A DNA stretch of 64,000 bases from Alloboseaceae bacterium BT-24-1 (GCA_025846845.1 JAOYTL010000002.1:434001-498000), one strand, 5' to 3'; positions 7,103 to 19,238 are shown, counted from the stretch's first letter. A program made the numbers and translations. Notes: a model not told the origin generated them from the sequence alone.

Positions 7103-8317
7103 ATGAGCAAGATCAAGGTCGCCAACCCGGTCGTCGACATGGACGGCGACGAGATGACCCGCATCATCTGGCAGAAGATCAAGGACACGCTGATCTTCCC
7201 CTATCTCGATCTCGAACTCGACTATTACGACCTCTCGGTCGAGAACCGCGACGCGACCGACGACCAGGTCACGATCGACGCTGCCAACGCCACCAAAAAG
7301 CATGGCGTCGCGGTGAAGTGCGCCACGATCACGCCCGACGAGGGGCGCGTGAAGGAGTTCAACCTCAAGTCGATGTGGAAGTCGCCGAACGGCACGATCC
7401 GCAACATCCTCGGCGGCGTGATCTTCCGCGAGCCGATCATCTGCAAGAACGTGCCGCGCCTGGTGCCGGGCTGGACCCAGCCAATCGTCATCGGCCGCCA
7501 CGCCTATGGCGACCAGTATCGCGCCACCGACTTCAAGTTCCCGGGCAAGGGCACGCTCTCGATCAAGTTCGTCGGCGAGGACGGCAACGTCATCGAGAAG
7601 GAAGTCTTCAAGGCTCCCGAGGCCGGCGTCGCCATGGCGATGTACAACCTCGACGACTCGATCCGCGACTTTGCCCGTGCGTCGCTGAACTACGGCCTGC
7701 TGCGCAAGTACCCGGTCTATCTCTCGACCAAGAACACCATCCTCAAGACCTATGACGGGCGCTTCAAGGACATCTTCCAGGAGATCTTCGACGCCGAGTT
7801 CAAGGCGGAGTTCGACAAGCTCGGCATCACCTATGAGCACCGCCTGATCGACGACATGGTCGCTTCGGCGATGAAGTGGTCGGGCGGCTATGTCTGGGCC
7901 TGCAAGAACTACGATGGCGACGTGCAGTCCGACACGGTGGCGCAGGGCTTCGGCTCGCTCGGCCTGATGACCTCGGTGCTGATGACGCCGGACGGCAAGA
8001 CCGTCGAGGCCGAGGCCGCCCACGGCACGGTGACCCGCCACTATCGCGAGCACCAGAAGGGCAAGGAGACCTCGACCAACTCGATCGCCTCGATCTTCGC
8101 CTGGTCGCGTGGTCTTAGCCATCGCGCCAAGCTCGACAACAATGCCGAGCTCGCCAAGTTCGCCAGCCTGCTCGAGAAGGTCACGGTCGACACCGTCGAG
8201 GCCGGCGACATGACCAAAGACCTGGCCCTGCTGGTCGGCCCCGACCAGAAGTTCCTCTCGACCACCGGCTTCCTCGACAAGGTCAGCGAGAACCTGCGCA
8301 AGGCGATGGCTGCGTAA
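7103..8317 (+). CDS. icd: NADP-dependent isocitrate dehydrogenase
   Basis: 404-aa TCA-cycle enzyme converting isocitrate to 2-oxoglutarate and CO2 with reduction of NADP. It belongs to the homodimeric, eukaryote-like class, shown by MDGDEMTRIIWQKIKD near the N-terminus, TKKHGVAVKCATITPDE, the substrate-binding SPNGTIRNILGG and WTQPIVIGRHAYGDQYRATD segments, and AAHGTVTRHYREHQKG near residue 310. The length is normal for the class. Monocistronic: it ends in a strong terminator at 8346-8373. The 216-base gap upstream shows no further gene. Confidence 0.97.
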   Translation: MSKIKVANPVVDMDGDEMTRIIWQKIKDTLIFPYLDLELDYYDLSVENRDATDDQVTIDAANATKKHGVAVKCATITPDEGRVKEFNLKSMWKSPNGTIRNILGGVIFREPIICKNVPRLVPGWTQPIVIGRHAYGDQYRATDFKFPGKGTLSIKFVGEDGNVIEKEVFKAPEAGVAMAMYNLDDSIRDFARASLNYGLLRKYPVYLSTKNTILKTYDGRFKDIFQEIFDAEFKAEFDKLGITYEHRLIDDMVASAMKWSGGYVWACKNYDGDVQSDTVAQGFGSLGLMTSVLMTPDGKTVEAEAAHGTVTRHYREHQKGKETSTNSIASIFAWSRGLSHRAKLDNNAELAKFASLLEKVTVDTVEAGDMTKDLALLVGPDQKFLSTTGFLDKVSENLRKAMAA

Positions 8318-8345
8318 GCACCGACAGCCTCGTCCGCAAAAAAAG

Positions 8346-8373
8346 AAGCCCGGCCGCTCTGGCCGGGCTTTTT
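8346..8373. terminator. bidirectional intrinsic terminator between icd and the autotransporter
   Basis: Perfect 10-bp stem AAGCCCGGCC/GGCCGGGCTT with a 5-base loop. It is followed by TTTTC on the plus strand (icd side) and, read on the minus strand, by CTTTTTTTGC (autotransporter side), so it can end both convergent genes. Confidence 0.88.
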
Positions 8374-8423
8374 CTATCTGGTGGCGGCTGGAGGCTTCCG
8401 CCTTTGGCGGGCGGCTATCCCCC

Positions 8424-11400
8424 TCAGAACTTCATCTCGACCCTGCCCTTGAGGGCGTGGTCTCTTGAGCGTTCGCCGATGGCGGCGGAATAGGTCAGGC
8501 CCAGCGCTGTGGCGGACGAGATGCGCCAGTCGAGTCCAGCTTCGGCGACCAGCGCCTCACGGTCGATCTGGGCAGCGAAGACCTGGGCCGGGGTGGTACC
8601 GAGGGCGAAGGCGGTCTTTGCTGTCGGCGTGAGTTCGCCAAAGCCGTGGCGCCAGCCGAGCATCGCGCGGGCGAAGAGCGGTGCCGAGCCGATTTGCGCC
8701 TCGGCGCGCAGGCCGAGCGTAGTGAAGCCGAGCACCTGCTCGGAGGAGAGGACGCGCAGCGCGGCCGCGCCGCCCTGCTCGGTGCCGGCCTCGGTCGAGA
8801 CCCGGATCAGCGCCAGCTGGGCGAAGGGCTCGAGCGCAAAACCGCTGAAGGCGAAGCCATAGCCGAGCTCGGCGAAGGCCTGCGCCACTGCACCCGGACG
8901 CTGCAGCCGCAGGCTGTCGCCGAAGCCACGGATCTGGACCTGGCGGCGGATGTCGCTCTCCGACCAGCTGTAGGCCAGACCTGCATCGAGACGCAGATTG
9001 CCGAAGCGGGCACCGGCATAGAGCGCGGCATGGCCGCTCTCCAGCCGACCCTTCGACAGGCGGGCGTCGAGATCGAAGCGCGATTGGCTGTAGCCGCCGG
9101 CGACGCCGACTCTGAGCGACGAGCCGGGCGCGTCGTAGAGCATGACGTCCGCCCCGAGCAGCGCCCCGCCGCTGCGACGCGAGAGGCTGGCCGCGTTACC
9201 ATCGGCATTGGTGTTGCCGGCGCTGCCAAAGGCCTCGCCCCAGAGCGCGTAGCGCGGCTGCGGGACCGGTGCGCTCATCAGCACCGCGCCCTTGCGGCCG
9301 GGCAGATCGGCGCTGAAGGCGGCCGCGACCTGTCCGCCGGGTTGGGTGAGCAGCGGCCCGCGCAGGCGGCCCAGGATGGTGTCGCGCACCAGCCGGCTCT
9401 CGTCGATCATCACGCTGACGGCCTGGGCATGCGCCTCGCCCGAGAGCAGGTCGAAGCCGGCGCGCGCCTCGGCGGCCGTGCCCGAAAGCAGCGTGTCGTA
9501 GACCGGGTTGCCGACGCCGAGGCGCTCGGCCGCCACCGCGATGAAGCCCTGGTTGCGGGTCGTGGCGACGAAGCCGCCGGACGATCCGCCTCCGGAACCG
9601 CCAGACGATCCGCCTCCGGTGCCGCCATCCGGACCGAAGCTGGTCGCAGTGCGGGTCATCGTCAGCGTGACGTTGTTGCTGTCGTAAGCCAGCGACGGCT
9701 CGAGAAAGACCAGGTTTGAGGTCACGTTACTGAAACGACCAGTGACCCCACCCGCCGCGGTCAGGATGGTGTAGTTCGTGCTCGCCGCGTAATTGCCGCT
9801 CTCGGCCAGCACCTGGATCGTGCCGCCCGACAGCGTCGCCGAGCCCGAGGCGACGATCCTGTCGCTCTGACCGGCGGCGTTGATCTCGACCTGATAGGTC
9901 GAGCCACTCGCGAAGGCGACATTGCCGGTGATGTTGAGTGTGCCGATCGAATTGCCGGGCGAAACCGTCGCGCCGCTGGCGACGTTGACCCCGCCGATCG
10001 TGCCCGAGCCGCCGAGCGAACCGCCGTCGAGTGTCACCATGCTCGCCAGCGAGCCGTTCACCACGAGCTTGCCGCCCGAGACCTTGGTCGCGCCGGTGTA
10101 GCTGTTCGCGCCAGACAGGGTCAGCGTGCCGGTGCCGGCCTTGGTGATGCCGCCAGAGCCGGTGATCGTGCCGGAGAAAGTCGTCGAGCTGTTGTCCGAG
10201 CCCGCCGTCAGATTGCCCGCGCCGAGCATGACCGTGCCGGCACCGGCGAGCGAGGCGATCGTCTGGCTGAAGCCGGCGAGGTCGAGCCGCGCTCCTGACG
10301 CCACCGTGAAGGCCGAGTTCGCCGAAAACGCACCGGCCACGCCAGCACGCAGCGTTCCACCCGACACAGTGGTCGCGCCCGAATATCTCTGCGCGCTCTT
10401 CAGGATTGTCGTGCCGGCGAGCTGGCGCACCGAGCCGGCACCGGTGATCGAAGGCGAGAAGCTGTAGCCGACTTCGGTGTGGTTGAAGACCAGCTTGCTT
10501 GCGCTCGTGTTCAGCGCGACCTTGCCAACCAGAAGATCGCCCGCCGCCACGGCGACACTGCCCTCGGCCGCGCCGATATTGATCGTGCCGCCAGCGCTGC
10601 CGCCGACGAGGCCGGCATGGAGCGTGGAGTTGACTCCGGTGAGTTGCAGGCTGCCGCCGGCCGCAACCGTCAGGGTGCCGGCATTGGCGTGACCGATATA
10701 GATCTCCGTCCCATTGCCGACCCATTGCGAGCCCGCCCCGGTGATCGTGACCGAGCTCGCGCCACCGCCGCCGACGATGCCGACATTGCCCGTGCCGCCG
10801 CCGGTCTTCACGGATCCGCCGGCCTCGATCCGCAGCGTGCCGGAGCCGATCTCGCCGACCCGCATCTGGCCGAAGGTCTCCCAGATCGACCCGGCACCGG
10901 TGACGATCGCAGTCGCGCCGTTGCTGATATAGGCCTGTCCGCCGGTAGCCGTACTGCCGAGCTTGCCGCCGGCTTCGATCCGCAGCGTGCCCTCGTTGAC
11001 CCAGGTCCGCCCGTTATGGCCGGCCGTGCTGTCGCCGGTCAGCACCAGCGTGCCGGCGCCCTGCTTGATGAAGCTGGCGCTGCCGCCGGTGGTGATCGCG
11101 CCCGACAGTGTCAGCGTCGTGCCGGCATCGGTCTCGATGCGGCCGCCGCCACTGGCGAAGGCGAGATTCCGTGCGCTCGAAAACGTAGCCGTCGTCCGCA
11201 AAATCGCGTCGGCCCCGGTTCCGGCCCCGCCGACGACAGTCGCATTGGAGACGGTGAGCGCTGTGGCCGCATTGCCGAGATTGGCGTCGGACGAGATCGA
11301 GACCGTGCCGGCCGAGATCGTCGTGCCGCCCGTATAGAAATTGGTACCGGTCAGGGTCAGCGTCCCGCTGCCGGTCTTGGCGAGGCCGCCGGTGCCGGTA

Positions 11401-12761
11401 ATGGCGCCATCCATGGTGAAGTTCTGGCTGGCGCTCACCTCGACCGTGGCGTTGGCATTGAGCACGACTGCCCGCGCCGTCGTGAAGCTCGCCGTGACCT
11501 GCAGGGTGCTGGCGCCGCCGAAGGTGAGATCGCCCGAAGCCGCACCGAGATTGGCGTCCTGCGAAACCGAAAGCGTGCCCTGGTTGAGCGTGGTGCCGCC
11601 GGTATAGGTGTTGGCGCCGGTCAGCGTCAGCGTGCCCACGCCGGATTTGATCACGCTGCCGCCGCCGCTGATGATATTGTCGACCGTGACGGCGCTGGAC
11701 TGGTCGAAGGTCAGCGTGCCGGTGTCGATGATGATGCCGCCGGTCAAGCCAGAAGTGGCGTTGCCGAATCTCAGCGTGTTGCTGCCGCCGGTGAAGTGGA
11801 TCGCCGCCGCGCGCGTCGTGCCATCGCCCGAGAGGCCGCCTTCGATCGTGCCGTTATTGGTGATGATCAGGTCGGCGCCGATGATGGCCTCGCCGCCGGC
11901 AGCGCCGACGCCCATGGATTCCGCGCCGGGGGCAGGGGTACAACAATAGGAAGTCGGCAAATTCGAGCCGCCGCGCCCGCCATCGCCACCCCGGATCGTG
12001 CCGTTGACGGTCAGCGTCGTCGTCGCGCCGCCATTGGTGAAGACCAGGCCAGCGCCGCCGACGCCGCCGGCACCGGCGCCGCCCGCGTCCGCGACATGCG
12101 AGCCGCCGTTTCCGCCCTTGCCGCCCTGGATCGTGCCGTCGATGGTCAGGGTCTGCGCCGCGCTGCCATCGGTGAAGAGCAGGCCGATGCCGCCGGAGCC
12201 GCCATAGCCGCCGAAACCATGAAAGGCGCCGCCGCCATGGCCGCCATTGCCGCCGGTGAGCGTGCCGGCGATCGCTCCCGTCGCGCCTGTGCCCGTGACC
12301 ACGGCACCATAGCCGCCCGCGCCACCGCCACCGCCGGAGAAGTTGTAGCCGGAGGTGCCGTTGCCGCCATCGCTGCCGGTGCTGGTTCCGGCCGGCAAGC
12401 CAACATCGACGATTCCATGCACGCCGCCATCGCCGCCTCGGCCCTCGCTGGGGTTGCCGTTGCCGGCTAGCCCGCCAGCTCCGCCGGTGACAGCGCCGGC
12501 GCCACCGCCGCCACCGCCCGCGTTGCCTCCTGGCATTATTCGACCCCTGACGCCCGCACCACCGGCACCCGTCGGGTTGTCGACGCCGCCCGCGCCACCG
12601 GAGCCGGGTTCCGCGCTGCTTCGATCGCCGCCGCGGCCGCCATCGGCGAGCGCCTGTCCGGCGGACAGGAGCAGCACGAGCGCCGTACCCGCGAGCAGGC
12701 GCGAGGCGAGCCGCGCGCGAGATGTCCCGGCGACCGCAGGAGAAGTGATGACGGATATCAT
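8424..12761 (-). CDS. large glycine-rich autotransporter (type Va secretion)
   Basis: About 1445 aa secreted/outer-membrane protein. The signal peptide comes first (MISVITSPAVAG through LVLLLSAGQALA). A Gly-rich PGRS-like region follows (about residues 40-260, dense GGxGG runs). Next come at least four autotransporter-associated beta-strand repeats of the type KxGxGTLTLTGxNxYTGGTT, and a stretch of T5SS/PEP-CTERM-type repeats (GAGSIW, GTLRIEAGGSV, GAGSQWVGNG). The C-terminal beta-barrel (about the last 280 residues, starting near YALWGEAFGSAG) ends in Phe as usual. The passenger probably forms a beta-helix adhesin. ATG at 12761 is chosen because the signal peptide begins there; the frame runs on to a TTG at 12842. 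It is a single-gene unit and function beyond surface display is unknown. Confidence 0.92.
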   Translation of the reverse strand: MISVITSPAVAGTSRARLASRLLAGTALVLLLSAGQALADGGRGGDRSSAEPGSGGAGGVDNPTGAGGAGVRGRIMPGGNAGGGGGGAGAVTGGAGGLAGNGNPSEGRGGDGGVHGIVDVGLPAGTSTGSDGGNGTSGYNFSGGGGGAGGYGAVVTGTGATGAIAGTLTGGNGGHGGGAFHGFGGYGGSGGIGLLFTDGSAAQTLTIDGTIQGGKGGNGGSHVADAGGAGAGGVGGAGLVFTNGGATTTLTVNGTIRGGDGGRGGSNLPTSYCCTPAPGAESMGVGAAGGEAIIGADLIITNNGTIEGGLSGDGTTRAAAIHFTGGSNTLRFGNATSGLTGGIIIDTGTLTFDQSSAVTVDNIISGGGSVIKSGVGTLTLTGANTYTGGTTLNQGTLSVSQDANLGAASGDLTFGGASTLQVTASFTTARAVVLNANATVEVSASQNFTMDGAITGTGGLAKTGSGTLTLTGTNFYTGGTTISAGTVSISSDANLGNAATALTVSNATVVGGAGTGADAILRTTATFSSARNLAFASGGGRIETDAGTTLTLSGAITTGGSASFIKQGAGTLVLTGDSTAGHNGRTWVNEGTLRIEAGGKLGSTATGGQAYISNGATAIVTGAGSIWETFGQMRVGEIGSGTLRIEAGGSVKTGGGTGNVGIVGGGGASSVTITGAGSQWVGNGTEIYIGHANAGTLTVAAGGSLQLTGVNSTLHAGLVGGSAGGTINIGAAEGSVAVAAGDLLVGKVALNTSASKLVFNHTEVGYSFSPSITGAGSVRQLAGTTILKSAQRYSGATTVSGGTLRAGVAGAFSANSAFTVASGARLDLAGFSQTIASLAGAGTVMLGAGNLTAGSDNSSTTFSGTITGSGGITKAGTGTLTLSGANSYTGATKVSGGKLVVNGSLASMVTLDGGSLGGSGTIGGVNVASGATVSPGNSIGTLNITGNVAFASGSTYQVEINAAGQSDRIVASGSATLSGGTIQVLAESGNYAASTNYTILTAAGGVTGRFSNVTSNLVFLEPSLAYDSNNVTLTMTRTATSFGPDGGTGGGSSGGSGGGSSGGFVATTRNQGFIAVAAERLGVGNPVYDTLLSGTAAEARAGFDLLSGEAHAQAVSVMIDESRLVRDTILGRLRGPLLTQPGGQVAAAFSADLPGRKGAVLMSAPVPQPRYALWGEAFGSAGNTNADGNAASLSRRSGGALLGADVMLYDAPGSSLRVGVAGGYSQSRFDLDARLSKGRLESGHAALYAGARFGNLRLDAGLAYSWSESDIRRQVQIRGFGDSLRLQRPGAVAQAFAELGYGFAFSGFALEPFAQLALIRVSTEAGTEQGGAAALRVLSSEQVLGFTTLGLRAEAQIGSAPLFARAMLGWRHGFGELTPTAKTAFALGTTPAQVFAAQIDREALVAEAGLDWRISSATALGLTYSAAIGERSRDHALKGRVEMKF

Positions 12762-12910
12762 GAGATTGCCCAGCCTTACCGTAGCGGCAGGCTTAGGCGG
12801 GTGCCGGCAGGAGGCAATGAACAGCCATTCACAACCCGCCAAATTGTATTTGTGTGGCAGATTTGCTGCGATTTGGCAGAATCAACGCAGCCATGGGGCC
12901 GGGAGCCGAT

Positions 12911-13372
12911 ATGAGCGAGACGACAACCCCTCTCACCGGCGGCTGCCAGTGTGGCGCGGTGCGCTATCGCCTGCTGAAGCCACCGCACAAGGTCTCGGTC
13001 TGTTTCTGCCGGATGTGCCAGAAGGCGGTGGGCAATTATTTCGGTGCTTTCGCCTCGTCGCGCATCGCCGATGTGGTCTGGACGCGCGGGACGCCGTCCG
13101 TCTTCCGTTCGTCGGAGGTCGCCGAGCGCGGTTTCTGCCGCGATTGCGGCACGCCGTTGAGCTTCAGCTATCCCGGCATGGGTACGCTCTCGCTGGCGGT
13201 CGGCAGCCTGGACGATCCGGCTGCCTTCCCGCCGAGCCATGCCTATGGCATCGAGGGCAGGGCGCCCTGGTTCGACGAACTCTGCCGGCTCGAGGGCACC
13301 CGCACCGAGGACGATATTCCGTCCGAGGAGCTGACGGCCTATCGCTCGCGCCAGCACCCGGACCACGATTGA
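12911..13372 (+). CDS. GFA-family (CENP-V/GFA domain) zinc protein
   Basis: 153-aa protein of the glutathione-dependent formaldehyde-activating enzyme-like family. The zinc ligands are visible in order: GGCQCGAVRY (residues about 10-19), VCFCRMCQKAVG (about 34-45) and FCRDCGTPLSF (about 75-85). Most members are annotated by domain only; a true formaldehyde-glutathione role is not established and no formaldehyde dehydrogenase is nearby. ATG at 12911 is preferred: GGGAG lies 5 bases upstream, and an upstream frame starts without such a site. It is divergent from the autotransporter and convergent with the small secreted protein that stops 4 bases after it. Confidence 0.82.
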   Translation: MSETTTPLTGGCQCGAVRYRLLKPPHKVSVCFCRMCQKAVGNYFGAFASSRIADVVWTRGTPSVFRSSEVAERGFCRDCGTPLSFSYPGMGTLSLAVGSLDDPAAFPPSHAYGIEGRAPWFDELCRLEGTRTEDDIPSEELTAYRSRQHPDHD

Positions 13373-13375
13373 GCG

Positions 13376-14005
13376 CTATTCGACCACGACCTCGCGCCGG
13401 GCCAGCACGCGCGGGCCGGTGAGGGGGGCGTCCATCACATAGCGCAATTCGTAGGTGCCGGGCTCGGCCGGCGCCTCCAGCGTGCTCTCGACATTTTCGG
13501 CCGGGAAGAAGTTCGGCCCCTGCGCCTCGGGTGGCGCATCGGGCCTGACCAGCACGACGCGGTCGCGATCGCCATTGGGGCCGATGCCGCGCGCGGGCAG
13601 GGGATTGCCGCGGGCGACGCGGGCGGGGACGGCGAGCGTCGCGCTCGGCGCCGTCGTCAGGAGCGGCTGGCGCAGCAGGATGACCGGCTTGCCGTCGCTC
13701 TCGCCGAGCAGGCGCAGTTCGAAGGTGCCGACCTCGCCCGGCGCCGGCAGTGACAGCACCGTGACCTGGCCGAGCGGCGCGGCGACGATCGCCGCTTCCG
13801 GCGGATCGGTCGGCCTGCTGATGGCGAGACGGGCATTGGCCGGGGCGCGGCTGATGAAGGCGGTCGCCATCGCGCCTGCCATCAGCGTGCGCGGCGCCGA
13901 CAGGCTCGGCCCTTGCGGCGGGCGCTGCGGCCGCGGCTGCTGGGCCATGGCAGGGGTGCCTGCCGAGAAGAGCAGGACGAGGGCTGTGCGGCGGGTCGGC
14001 ATCAT
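13376..14005 (-). CDS. secreted protein with Ig-like beta domains, function unknown
   Basis: 209-aa protein with a signal peptide (MMPTRRTALVLLFSAGTPAMAQ). After a Pro/Gln-rich linker come two related beta-sandwich-like segments. The second (residues about 115-205: GPNGDRDRVVLVRPDA, then APAEPGTYELRYVMD and LARREVVV) resembles the small repeat domain found at the C-terminus of secreted VWA-domain proteins. The first (about 45-110, ending GTFELRLLG) is a weaker copy. The ATG overlaps the stop of the channel gene (ATGA), so it is translated from the same mRNA as the channel and alaS. It could be a periplasmic accessory of the channel, which is inference from coupling alone. Confidence 0.65.
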   Translation of the reverse strand: MMPTRRTALVLLFSAGTPAMAQQPRPQRPPQGPSLSAPRTLMAGAMATAFISRAPANARLAISRPTDPPEAAIVAAPLGQVTVLSLPAPGEVGTFELRLLGESDGKPVILLRQPLLTTAPSATLAVPARVARGNPLPARGIGPNGDRDRVVLVRPDAPPEAQGPNFFPAENVESTLEAPAEPGTYELRYVMDAPLTGPRVLARREVVVE

Positions 14006-15159
14006 GCTGCTGCAAGTCGGTGGAGATGGGCGGCCAGTTCCGGGTGGCGCAGCATGAGCAGGCGAAAATCGGCAGGATCAAGGACGAGGAGCTTGGTCGC
14101 GACGGTCGCGCGCGCTGCAATGCCACCTTCTGCGGCTGTGATCTCGGTGAGGCTGAGCTCGCCGAAATAGCAGCCTTCGTCCAGTCGCCGGCTGCCATCG
14201 GCCGCGACGAGCTCGACCTCGCCGCTGGCGACGAAATAGAGCGAGTGCGCCGGCTCGTGCGGGTGCAGCACGGTGCCGCCGCCGCGCACGGTGCGGGCGC
14301 GCAGCGCGTGCATGATCTCGGCGATCTCGGCGGCGTTGAGCCCGCTGAACAGAGGCACGCGTGCGAGCATGCTCCAGGTGACGACGAATTCGCGCCGGTG
14401 GATCTCCTGGGCGAAGGCGGTGGCGATGATGCCGATCGGCAGTGCCAGCATGACGAGACCCATCACCGCGGTCAGCGAGGCGACGAGCTTGCCGAGCGGG
14501 CTGATCGGAAACGCATCGCCATAGCCGACCGTGGTCAGCGTCACGATCGCCCACCACATCGCATCGGGAATCGTGCCGAACTTGTCCGGCTGGACGTCGT
14601 GCTCGACGAAGTGCATCGCGGTCGCCGAGAGCAGCATGACGCCGATCAGGATGACGATGCAGGCGAGAAGCGCCTTGCGCTCGGCGTGGAGCGCCGCCCC
14701 CAGCGAAGCCATGCCGGGCGAATAGCGGCCGAGCTTGAAGAAGCGCAGCAGGCGGAAGAGCAGCAGGATCTTGAGGTCGCCATAGCCGAGCAGGGCGCTG
14801 TAGAGCGGCACCGTGGCGAGGAAATCGAGCAGCGCCGGTGGCGAGAGCGCATAAGCGCGCCGCGCCGCCCAGTCGCTCAGGTCGCGATAGCGCGCATGCT
14901 CGGGCGCGGTCCAGAGCCGGACGGCATATTCGAGTGTGAACAGCACGACCGAGACGAGCTCGATCCAGTAGAACGCCCGGCCATGGGCAGCCGCGAGGCT
15001 CGGTACCGATTCCAGCACCAGCGCGGCGATGTTGATGATGATCAACGCGACCAGCCCGCCATGGACGAGCCTGACCGAGAGATCGTCGCCGGCGCCGCGG
15101 TCGATGACCAGATGCGCCCGCCGCCGCCAGCTCAAGCCAGGCTGCGGGGCGGGCGCCAT
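14002..15159 (-). CDS. cyclic-nucleotide-gated potassium channel, MloK1-like
   Basis: 385-aa six-transmembrane channel with a cytoplasmic cyclic-nucleotide-binding domain. S1-S6 are visible from about residue 30 to 255. S4 carries spaced basic residues (LLFRLLRFFKLGRY). The pore helix and filter read AMWWAIVTLTTVGYGD (filter near 209-215), which predicts K+ selectivity. The cNMP-binding domain (about 270-380) has GCYFGELSL and ARATV, the phosphate-binding cassette with its Arg. This matches MloK1 of Mesorhizobium loti in plan and length. ATG at 15159 follows the alaS stop by 7 bases; a longer in-frame ORF into alaS is spurious. Translational coupling to the next gene is by ATGA overlap. Confidence 0.9.
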   Translation of the reverse strand: MAPAPQPGLSWRRRAHLVIDRGAGDDLSVRLVHGGLVALIIINIAALVLESVPSLAAAHGRAFYWIELVSVVLFTLEYAVRLWTAPEHARYRDLSDWAARRAYALSPPALLDFLATVPLYSALLGYGDLKILLLFRLLRFFKLGRYSPGMASLGAALHAERKALLACIVILIGVMLLSATAMHFVEHDVQPDKFGTIPDAMWWAIVTLTTVGYGDAFPISPLGKLVASLTAVMGLVMLALPIGIIATAFAQEIHRREFVVTWSMLARVPLFSGLNAAEIAEIMHALRARTVRGGGTVLHPHEPAHSLYFVASGEVELVAADGSRRLDEGCYFGELSLTEITAAEGGIAARATVATKLLVLDPADFRLLMLRHPELAAHLHRLAAA

Positions 15160-15166
15160 GATCGTC

Positions 15167-17818
<2,652 letters not shown>

Positions 17819-17935
17819 CGCAATCTTGGCTCTGCTCATGCTGGGGCCGGCTGGTCCGGCGCAGTGGTTCTAGTCAGCGCGCTTACGCCTGTCCAGAAAT
17901 CGCGAATGCCGGCAAGGCGCTGACCACAAACGGAA

Positions 17936-17959
17936 ACGGGCGGCCTTCAGGCCGCCCGT
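17936..17959 (-). terminator. intrinsic terminator of recA
   Basis: Perfect 10-bp stem (ACGGGCGGCC/GGCCGCCCGT) with a 4-base loop, followed on the minus strand by TTCCGTTTG. It lies 34 bases after the recA stop and separates recA from alaS. Confidence 0.8.
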
Positions 17960-17992
17960 CGACTTAATGACTCTGCGCCTTGGTTTGAAGGC

Positions 17993-19078
17993 TCAGGCCT
18001 CGCCCTCATCGAGGTCCTCGGCGGTCGGATCGGCGTTCTCCAGGATGCGCTCGGCGACCAGGCCGGAATTCTGGCGGATGGTCGTCTCGATCTTGGCGGC
18101 GACGTCGGGATTGGCCTTGAGGAAGGTCTTGGCGTTCTCGCGGCCCTGGCCGAGGCGCTGGCTGTCGAAGGAGAACCAGGCGCCGGACTTCTCGACGATG
18201 CCGGCCTTGACACCGAGATCGACCAGCTCGCCCGCTTTCGAGATGCCTTCGCCGAACATGATGTCGAACTCGACCTGCTTGAAGGGCGGCGCGACCTTGT
18301 TCTTGACGACCTTGACGCGGACCTGGTTGCCGGTCGCCTCGTCACGCTCCTTCAGCGTCGAGACGCGGCGGATGTCGAGGCGCACCGAGGCGTAGAACTT
18401 CAATGCATTGCCGCCGGTGGTGGTCTCGGGGCTGCCGTACATCACGCCGATCTTCATGCGGATCTGGTTGATGAAGATGACCATGCAGTTCGAGCGCGAG
18501 ATCGAGGCGGTGAGCTTGCGCAGGGCCTGGCTCATCAGGCGGGCCTGCAGGCCGGGCTGGTTGTCGCCCATCTCGCCCTCGATCTCGGCGCGCGGCGTCA
18601 GGGCAGCGACGGAGTCGATGACAAGCACGTCGATCGCGCCGGAGCGGACCAGCGTGTCGGTGATTTCGAGCGCCTGCTCGCCGGTGTCGGGCTGCGAGAT
18701 CAGGAGGTCGTCAAGATTGACGCCGAGCTTGCGGGCATAGACCGGATCGAGCGCATGTTCGGCATCGACGAAGGCGCAGACGCCGCCCTTCTTCTGCGCT
18801 TCCGCAATGGTGTGGAGCGCGAGCGTGGTCTTGCCGGAGGATTCAGGGCCGTAGATCTCGACGACGCGGCCCCGGGGCAGGCCGCCGACGCCGAGCGCGA
18901 TGTCGAGGCCGAGCGAACCGGTCGAGACCGTCTCGATCTCGATCGCCTGCTGGTTCTTGCCCAGGCGCATGATCGAGCCCTTGCCGAAAGCCCGTTCGAT
19001 CTGCGAGAGCGCTGCATCGAGCGCCTTGGCCTTGTCCATCGAAGAGCCTTCCACGAGCCTGAGATTCGCCTGATTCAC
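17993..19078 (-). CDS. recA: recombinase A
   Basis: 361-aa DNA-repair recombinase that forms filaments on single-stranded DNA and triggers LexA self-cleavage. Visible motifs are the Walker A GPESSGKTT near residue 80, Walker B-like VLVIDSVAAL, the L1/L2 DNA-binding loops (GLQARLMSQALRKLT; INQIRMKIGVMYGSPETTTGG) and the acidic C-terminal tail (DPTAEDLDEGEA). The N-terminus carries a short extension before MDKAKALDAAL; start at 19078 is kept, ATG before DKAK is the alternative. An SOS box lies 87 bases upstream. Confidence 0.98.
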   Translation of the reverse strand: MNQANLRLVEGSSMDKAKALDAALSQIERAFGKGSIMRLGKNQQAIEIETVSTGSLGLDIALGVGGLPRGRVVEIYGPESSGKTTLALHTIAEAQKKGGVCAFVDAEHALDPVYARKLGVNLDDLLISQPDTGEQALEITDTLVRSGAIDVLVIDSVAALTPRAEIEGEMGDNQPGLQARLMSQALRKLTASISRSNCMVIFINQIRMKIGVMYGSPETTTGGNALKFYASVRLDIRRVSTLKERDEATGNQVRVKVVKNKVAPPFKQVEFDIMFGEGISKAGELVDLGVKAGIVEKSGAWFSFDSQRLGQGRENAKTFLKANPDVAAKIETTIRQNSGLVAERILENADPTAEDLDEGEA

Positions 19079-19164
19079 GACGTGCGCTCCTTATGGCAGG
19101 GGCGCGTCGACATCTCAATCCGCGCCGGTGGATGACTATGGTCATGGTTTGTTCTCTTTCGCAA

Positions 19165-19179
19165 GTTCTTTTTTTGTTC
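19165..19179. promoter_or_regulatory. LexA (SOS) box of recA
   Basis: GTTC-TTTTTTT-GTTC on the plus strand, that is GAAC-N7-GAAC read towards recA. GTTC-N7-GTTC is the established LexA direct-repeat operator of alphaproteobacteria. A further GTTC occurs at 19151-19154 but with 10-base spacing. Confidence 0.85.
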
Positions 19180-19238
19180 TCGTTTCGATGTGCGCCGGTT
19201 GTCGGTGAAACTGGTCAGTCCGCGAGGTGCGAAGCGTG

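Noticed and set aside
10479..12470. 663-codon plus-strand open frame opposite the autotransporter
   Set aside because: It is antisense to a Gly-rich repeat gene with strong GC bias and gives an Ala/Arg/Gly/Asp-rich product without motifs; the autotransporter on the other strand has clear domains.
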